From positions 1 through 10,194 of the forward strand of contig JAVVPD010000077.1 of NCBI GenBank assembly GCA_036655975.1: DNA of 10,194 nt, given 5' to 3'. This document shows positions 6,178-10,194 of the stretch, piece by piece. The notes under the pieces were generated by a model. The model ran no database searches. It was not told where the DNA came from and saw nothing but the letters and a program-made list of their open reading frames with translations. How positions within the stretch are numbered: the first letter of the stretch is position 1; each line of letters opens with the position of its first letter. The position numbers were made by a program, and so were the translations under genes. This stretch comes from CASQEL01 sp036655975. Lineage in GTDB: Bacteria; Desulfobacterota; Desulfovibrionia; Desulfovibrionales; Desulfovibrionaceae.

Positions 6178-7800
6178 GCGGAGCCGCCCGTGTGGATCAT
6201 GGTAGTGTGAAAGGCAAGATCATGCCGTAAATCTTGAGATAAGGTCTCTGTAACTAAAGAGTTGGCTGCGGCCACATCGTGGGTCATCACCACGGAGCGG
6301 GCCAGATCCATACATTTTTCCGCATTCAAACTGCGGATAAGGTGTTTGATTCCAGGAATGGACTGTGGGGTGGCCGAAATACTGTCTACGCCCATGCCCA
6401 ACAGAATGGGCAGGCAATAGGGGTCGGCCCCCAGTTCGCCGCATACCGAAACCCCGATGCCCTCGCGGTGGGCACAGTCGATGACTCTTTTCAGGGCGCG
6501 CATGACGGCAGGGTGCAGGGGTTCGTGCAAATAGGCCACATGTTTGTTGCCCCGGTCAATGGCCNNNNNNNNNNATAACTTCATCAATGATGCGCCGTGC
6601 GGATTGGATTTCTTGCGGGCCGGAAATCATGGGAAACATCAGGGCCACATCGCCGTACACGCCCGCCCGTAAGAGTGCCCGCAATTGGGTGCGAAAAATA
6701 TTTTGGTGGCGCAGGCAAAAACGGATGGCCCGTAAGCCCAGCGCGGGATTGGGTTCTTTGAGGGCACTTTGGGCATAGAGCATTTTGTCCGCTCCCACGT
6801 CCAGTGTGCGGAAAACAACGCGCTTGGGGGCCAATTGCGCGGCCACGGCGCTGTATTCAGCATAGAGCTGTTCTTCAGTGGGCAAGGTTCCTTTTAAATA
6901 GGCAAACTCGGTGCGGTAGAGGCCCACGCCTTCCGCACCAGAAGTAGTAACAATGTCAATTTCTTCCGCATTTTTAATATTGGCTTGTACCTCAATACGC
7001 ACTCCGTCCAAGGTTTCGGCGGGCAGGTGTGCGCCCCGGCGGACATTCCATTCCCAAGCAATGTAGGCTTCTTGACGCAAGGCGAATTCGTCCAGCTCCT
7101 TTTCATCCGGCTCAATATAGACGCAGCCTTTGAGGGCGTCCACCACCACAAATTCTCCATTATGGGCTGTTTTTAGCAGGCCTGTCACCCCTACAATGGC
7201 GGGAATTCGTAAGGAACGTGCCAAAATAGCCGTGTGCGAGGTAGGCCCGCCCTCAAGGGTGACGAGGGCCAGAATGTGTTGCACATTCAAATCCAGCGCG
7301 TCGGCGGGGGATAAATCTTCTGCCAAGCCAATGCGCGGGCCTTCCCAATGGGCGGTCTCACCTGCGCCGGTCAGTCGGGCCTGAATGCGTAAGCCCACGG
7401 CGCGGATATCCTGAGCCCTGTCGCGCAGATAGGGATCGTCCATGGCGCGGAAGGTCGCGCACAAAGCTTCAACCATATTATTTAAGGCCCACGCCGCGCA
7501 CATGCAGTGATTTTGAATGTGGGTGGTGGCTCCTTTGAGCAATTTGGGGTCTTGGCAAATCAGCATATGCGAAGCGATCACGTCACGGTGCTCGGCGAGT
7601 TCTGGGGGGACAGCTTCGCGTGCTCGGGCGAGATCGTCGCGCACTGTAGCGGCGGCGCGGAGCAGATTTTTCACTTCGTTTTCGACTTCACCGGGTAGCA
7701 CAAAGCGCTCCTCAATATCATGGGGCGAGTGCATGAGGGAAACTTTGCCAATGGCAATCCCCGGTGAAACGGGAGTTCCGTATAAAATGGCGCGTGCCAT
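6174..7800 (-). CDS. ptsI: PTS Enzyme I (PEP-protein phosphotransferase), broken by an assembly gap
   Basis: Enzyme I takes phosphate from phosphoenolpyruvate and passes it to HPr, the first step of the phosphotransferase system. The first 408 residues include GTPVSPGIAIGK (8-19), the phospho-histidine loop GGPTSHTAILARS (184-196, His189), GVGLYRTEFAY (291-301), RTLDVGADK (331-339), NPALGLRAIR (351-360) and VALMFPMIS (385-393). Ten N follow (6565-6574). The last 129 residues start AIDRGNKHVAYL and contain the active-site cysteine in SVCGELGAD. Compared with E. coli PtsI from memory, about 52 residues are missing at the N run, including the VExP and GTNDLxQY metal/PEP segment. With them the protein would be near 589 residues. 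The start is the ATG at 7800, two bases after the ptsH stop, with AGGG at 7810-7807. Probably intact in the organism. Confidence 0.95.
6565..6574. other. 10-N assembly gap inside ptsI
   Basis: The flanking Enzyme I segments, RRIIDEV before and AIDRGNKHVAYL after, are normally separated by about 50 residues holding the second PEP-utiliser signature. The ten N therefore stand for roughly 150 missing bases, a multiple of three if the gene is intact. The placeholder has the same length as the one in rpsP although the real gap sizes evidently differ. Confidence 0.85.
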
Positions 7801-7802
7801 GT

Positions 7803-8096
7803 TTAGCCCTGTGTATCCTCGGTAAATATTTCTGCAATACCTGTAATGGCCTCGCGGGCATCACTGCCCGAGGCTTCCACGGTCAATTTTGTCCCCTGAC
7901 TAGCGGCTAGGGACAAAATATCCAAAATACTTTTGGCGTCTGCTGCAACATCGTCTAGGCGTAGCACAATGTCTGCCGTATAATTTTGTGCCACTTGCGC
8001 CACTCGGGCTGCCGGGCGGGCGTGCAATCCCAGGGGAGAGCGCACCTGCACCGTACACATGAGGCCCGTTGGCGATTCTTCAATGACGTGTTCCAC
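7803..8096 (-). CDS. ptsH: Phosphocarrier protein HPr
   Basis: HPr shuttles phosphate from Enzyme I to PTS IIA-type domains. The 97-residue product has the active-site loop SPLGLHARPAARV with phospho-histidine His25, and AKSILDILSLAASQGT with Ser56 at the position that HPr kinase phosphorylates in other bacteria. Whether that regulation exists here is unknown. The start is GTG at 8096: no ATG fits upstream, and GGGAGG (8108-8103) lies six bases before it. This gives about eight extra N-terminal residues compared with classical HPr. The ptsI ATG follows the stop after only two bases and a PTS IID gene lies 54 bases upstream, so the three genes form one expression unit. Confidence 0.97.
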   Translation of the reverse strand: MEHVIEESPTGLMCTVQVRSPLGLHARPAARVAQVAQNYTADIVLRLDDVAADAKSILDILSLAASQGTKLTVEASGSDAREAITGIAEIFTEDTQG

Positions 8097-8102
8097 GTTT
8101 TT

Positions 8103-8108
8103 CCTCCC
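8103..8108 (-). promoter_or_regulatory. Shine-Dalgarno that fixes the ptsH GTG start
   Basis: On the reverse strand GGGAGG stands six bases (AAAAAC) before the GTG at 8096. This supports the non-ATG start over the internal methionine at residue 13. Confidence 0.8.
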
Positions 8109-8150
8109 TTTTCTCCAGAATAACGGAGCCGTGTTGGTGTGGCAAAGGTG

Positions 8151-8888
8151 TTACAACAGTCCAAAGACCATACAGCTGAGAAAAATATAGGGAAAGACGT
8201 ACCGAGGCACGTGCACACGCGCCACCAGAAAAGCTGCCACTCCCAAGGCTGCCAGTCCCACACCGAAAGGCCCCCACAAATCGTGGTGTGTGACGGTGGG
8301 GAACAAGCGCCAGATACATATACTTAACAAAATAGCATTAATAAGTTTAATAATTTCACCATGATTTATCAGATCCATACGCTTGAGTACCATCAGAGCG
8401 GCTAAACCCATGCGTACGCCCAAAAAGAAGGTACCGACCCGAAAACCCGCCTGTAAGACAAAGAATAAGACCGTTAGCGCGATAGCCAAGGAGCTATGGC
8501 CCCATTGGAGTAAGAGTGTTGTGGAAAATACCCAAAATACGAGGACTGTTCCGCTAAAAAAGGAATCGCCCAAGGCAGAAAGCGTTGTCGCGGCTGTGGT
8601 TTTGAGGGCGGTGATGTTTTCTGGGGCCACGTTTCCTTGGGCAATTTGTTGTTCCAGCGCGAGCATAATCCCGATGAACAGCGGTGCCATAAAGGGATGG
8701 GTGTTTACATGCTCACTATAGCGTTGCCGCGCCTGACGTAAATCGGCTGTTTGTGGATAAATAGCCTGTAAGCCGGGGTCAAGTGCGTACAGAACGCCAA
8801 CATGTTGCATGCCGCGCGTGGTCATGGCGGCACCGATCAGCCACGTGCGACAGAGGCATTGCAAGCAGGTGCGGGCGTTCAGGGTCAT
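8151..8888 (-). CDS. PTS system mannose/fructose/sorbose-family IID component
   Basis: IID proteins form, with IIC, the membrane part of mannose-family PTS transporters. The 245-residue product is somewhat shorter than classical ManZ. It shows the family N-terminal pattern (RTWLIGAAMTTRGMQHVGVLYALDP, about 14-38), then RYSEHVNTHPFMAPLFIGIMLALEQQ (about 56-81) matching the FNTHP/alEe block, and LSALGDSFFSG (103-113). Hydrophobic spans at about 112-128, 132-157, 182-197, 207-224 and 229-245 follow. The ATG at 8888 has GGGAGG at 8900-8895, six bases ahead. The gene precedes ptsH-ptsI and follows rsmI by 47 bases. No IIA, IIB or IIC gene is in the window, so either they lie elsewhere or this IID serves a regulatory role. 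The family call is confident; sugar and transport function are not. Confidence 0.88.
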   Translation of the reverse strand: MTLNARTCLQCLCRTWLIGAAMTTRGMQHVGVLYALDPGLQAIYPQTADLRQARQRYSEHVNTHPFMAPLFIGIMLALEQQIAQGNVAPENITALKTTAATTLSALGDSFFSGTVLVFWVFSTTLLLQWGHSSLAIALTVLFFVLQAGFRVGTFFLGVRMGLAALMVLKRMDLINHGEIIKLINAILLSICIWRLFPTVTHHDLWGPFGVGLAALGVAAFLVARVHVPRYVFPYIFLSCMVFGLL

Positions 8889-8935
8889 TCAGGGCCTCCC
8901 CTCATATTTTTTCCACTACGAAAGACTATAGTACG

Positions 8936-9763
8936 CTATTTTTGTAACATTTGATAGAGTTCTTTGCCTGTCCAGCCCGAAACGTGTTCCTGCACTCGGC
9001 GGGCGATATCGCGCCCCTTGCCGCCCTGTGCGTGCTGTTCGTGCAGGAGGCGTTCTACCTCCGCCTGGGGGGTGCGATAGCCCGCTTCTGGCGGGCCGAT
9101 AATGACGGTGATTTCTCCTAACAGATCTGTAGGCACCTGAGCGTGCTTTTCCAAGCGTGTCAGGATAAAGGCCTCGTGCGCTTTGGTCAATTCACGGGCA
9201 ATGCAAATTTCGCGGGGGCCTAGTTGGGCATAGGCTGTGGCGAGACTGGCGCTGAGCCTGTCTTTGCGTTCAAAGAAAATAAGGGTGCTGGGAACGCGGG
9301 CAAAAGCGCCAAACAGTTTTTCTTGACCACGGGTGTCGCGGGGGAGAAAACCCAAAAAAGTAAAAGGCTGCGGCGCAATACCCGCAGCAGACAGGGCAGC
9401 CACAGGCGCACAGGGGCCGGGAATCATGGAGACGCGCAGCCCCGCCTCACGGCAGGCACGCACGAGGCGATAGCCGGGATCGGCCATCAGCGGAGTGCCC
9501 GCGTCGGAAATGAGCGCCGCATGTTGCCCTTCGCGGAGCAGGCGCACGATGCCCTGACTTTTTTCGTCTTCATTGTGGTCATGGAAACTGATAAAACGTT
9601 GGGCGCGTAGGCCGCAGCGTTGAAACAGCAAGCCAGCGCGGCGGGTGTCTTCGGCGAGCACGATGTCCACACTTTCTAGCACCTCGCGGGCGCGGGGGGA
9701 CAGGTCACCAGGGTTGCCAAGCGGTGTTGCCACTATCCAGAGCTGAGGGGAGTTCAAAGGCAT
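8936..9763 (-). CDS. rsmI: 16S rRNA (cytidine1402-2'-O)-methyltransferase
   Basis: RsmI methylates the ribose of C1402 in the 16S rRNA decoding centre using S-adenosylmethionine. The 275-residue product has the tetrapyrrole-methylase fold: WIVATPLGNPGDLSPRA (9-25), VLAEDTRRAGLL (35-46), FHDHNE (60-65), ALISDAGTPLMADPGYRLV (83-101), SMIPGPCAPVAALSAAG (112-128) and FLGFLPR (136-142), with a C-terminal helical segment (KGRDIARRVQEHVSGWTGKEL). The frame also opens at a GTG at 9781, but I prefer the ATG at 9763: it gives the shorter, family-like N-terminus and has GGAG at 9777-9774. The start lies inside the end of yraN, overlapping it by 59 bases, so the two are probably translationally coupled. 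Confidence 0.97.
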   Translation of the reverse strand: MPLNSPQLWIVATPLGNPGDLSPRAREVLESVDIVLAEDTRRAGLLFQRCGLRAQRFISFHDHNEDEKSQGIVRLLREGQHAALISDAGTPLMADPGYRLVRACREAGLRVSMIPGPCAPVAALSAAGIAPQPFTFLGFLPRDTRGQEKLFGAFARVPSTLIFFERKDRLSASLATAYAQLGPREICIARELTKAHEAFILTRLEKHAQVPTDLLGEITVIIGPPEAGYRTPQAEVERLLHEQHAQGGKGRDIARRVQEHVSGWTGKELYQMLQK

Positions 9764-10172
9764 GGGAATAATGCTCCACACTGAAGGTTACACCGTTCCA
9801 TAGCACACGCTTGCCGTGCACCGGGTTGGGCGAGGGGGATAAGATGGACGGGGAGGGCAGTAATTCCACGCATACGATGTCAAAACGGCACGGGATTTGC
9901 CATACATGGTGTGCCGCCAGATAGGCACGGGCTGCCCGAATACACGACTGCTGTTTACGCGGGGTGATAGCCTCCACGGGGGAGGTCATGCCGCCATGGG
10001 TGCGGGTTTTGACTTCCACAAAAACCAATGTATCGCCATCGCGGGCAATAATATCCAATTCTAATTGCTGGGCGCGCCAATTTCGGGCGGTAATGCAGAA
10101 GCCTTGCTGTTGCAAAAAATGGGCGGCAATGTCTTCCCCCGTATTCCCGAGTTGTTTGCGGGGGTCTACCAT
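9705..10172 (-). CDS. yraN: YraN/UPF0102 family endonuclease-like protein
   Basis: YraN proteins are small cytoplasmic proteins with a restriction-endonuclease or Holliday-resolvase-like fold and no settled function. The 155-residue product shows GNTGEDIAAHFLQQQGF (9-25), RNW (30-32), the catalytic-type pattern ELDIIARDGDTLVFVEVKTR (38-57), a Pro/Lys helix VEAITPRKQQSCIRAARAYL (66-85) and CRFDIVCVE (95-103), ending near VEHYSHAFE where the family usually stops. About 15 more residues (LPSALDSGNTAWQPW) follow and overlap rsmI, and a Pro/Ser-rich insert (about 106-120) adds length. The ATG at 10172 has no Shine-Dalgarno and overlaps the end of the preceding rnhB frame, suggesting coupling. The Asp40, Glu53 and Lys55 pattern is intact, so nuclease activity is possible but unproven. 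Confidence 0.95.
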   Translation of the reverse strand: MVDPRKQLGNTGEDIAAHFLQQQGFCITARNWRAQQLELDIIARDGDTLVFVEVKTRTHGGMTSPVEAITPRKQQSCIRAARAYLAAHHVWQIPCRFDIVCVELLPSPSILSPSPNPVHGKRVLWNGVTFSVEHYSHAFELPSALDSGNTAWQPW

Positions 10173-10194
10173 AAGGTTTTTTGCACAGGGGCAT
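10166..10194 (-). CDS. rnhB: Probable RNase HII, last residues only (runs off right edge)
   Basis: One reverse-strand frame at the edge reads APVQKTLW then TAG (10168-10166), overlapping the yraN start by seven bases. RNase HII proteins often end in a SFAPVR-like motif, and rnhB commonly lies directly before yraN, so this is probably the rnhB C-terminus. RnhB removes ribonucleotides from DNA-RNA hybrids. Only about nine codons are visible; the call rests mainly on synteny and APV. Confidence 0.45.

Noticed and set aside
8097..8150. Short ACGG-CT-CCGT and CTCC/GGAG pairings between the IID gene and ptsH
   Set aside because: The first has a two-base loop and the second a four-pair stem, with no T-run; too weak for a terminator or riboswitch.
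9955..10194. A 79-codon frame at the right edge starting MPLCKKPYGRPP
   Set aside because: It lies in another frame of yraN, has no family resemblance, and the adjacent frame better fits the end of rnhB.
1..10194. Mobile element, prophage, CRISPR, defence system, tRNA or rRNA
   Set aside because: I looked on both strands and saw no transposase, integrase, regularly spaced repeats, tRNA-like cloverleaf or rRNA motifs; all long frames are accounted for by housekeeping genes.

Overview
The window looks like ordinary chromosome from a bacterium of the Desulfovibrio group (Desulfovibrionales, order-level guess). The grounds are the gene set and order (ffh-rpsP-khpA-rimM; rnhB-yraN-rsmI-PTS IID-ptsH-ptsI-smpB) and the style of the proteins, such as RpsP beginning MAVKLKLTRMGSKK. 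The sequence is nearly all coding, moderately GC-rich, and carries two 10-N runs (2193-2202 and 6565-6574) that look like assembly placeholders.

Layout. On the minus strand at the left edge is the 5' end of guaB (IMP dehydrogenase). A 205-base divergent promoter region (214-418) with AT-rich palindromes follows. A plus-strand translation and protein-export block runs ffh (419-1909), rpsP (2000-2249), khpA (2337-2570), rimM (2713-3273), with RNA hairpins in each of its three intergenic gaps. From the right edge leftwards runs a tight minus-strand operon: rnhB 3' tail, yraN, rsmI, a mannose-family PTS IID protein, ptsH (HPr), ptsI (Enzyme I), smpB and comEC. Its junctions are overlaps or gaps of 54 bases or fewer. 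The two blocks converge, and the 3' ends of rimM and comEC overlap by 113 bases on opposite strands.

How they work together. The plus block supplies SRP-dependent membrane targeting and 30S ribosome assembly (S16, KhpA, RimM). The minus block mixes genome maintenance (RNase HII, YraN), 16S rRNA methylation (RsmI), a phosphoenolpyruvate-HPr relay with an isolated IID membrane protein, ribosome rescue (SmpB) and DNA uptake (ComEC).

Main interpretation. Many relatives have rimM followed by trmD-rplS-rnhB-yraN on the same strand. Here rnhB-yraN-rsmI and the genes after them point the other way, and rimM abuts comEC tail to tail. The simplest reading is an inversion with one endpoint inside the rimM/comEC overlap, which gave both proteins new C-terminal tails. 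I saw no mobile element, CRISPR array, tRNA or rRNA, and no convincing undescribed system. The rearrangement, the intergenic hairpins and the isolated PTS IID gene are the points worth a second look.
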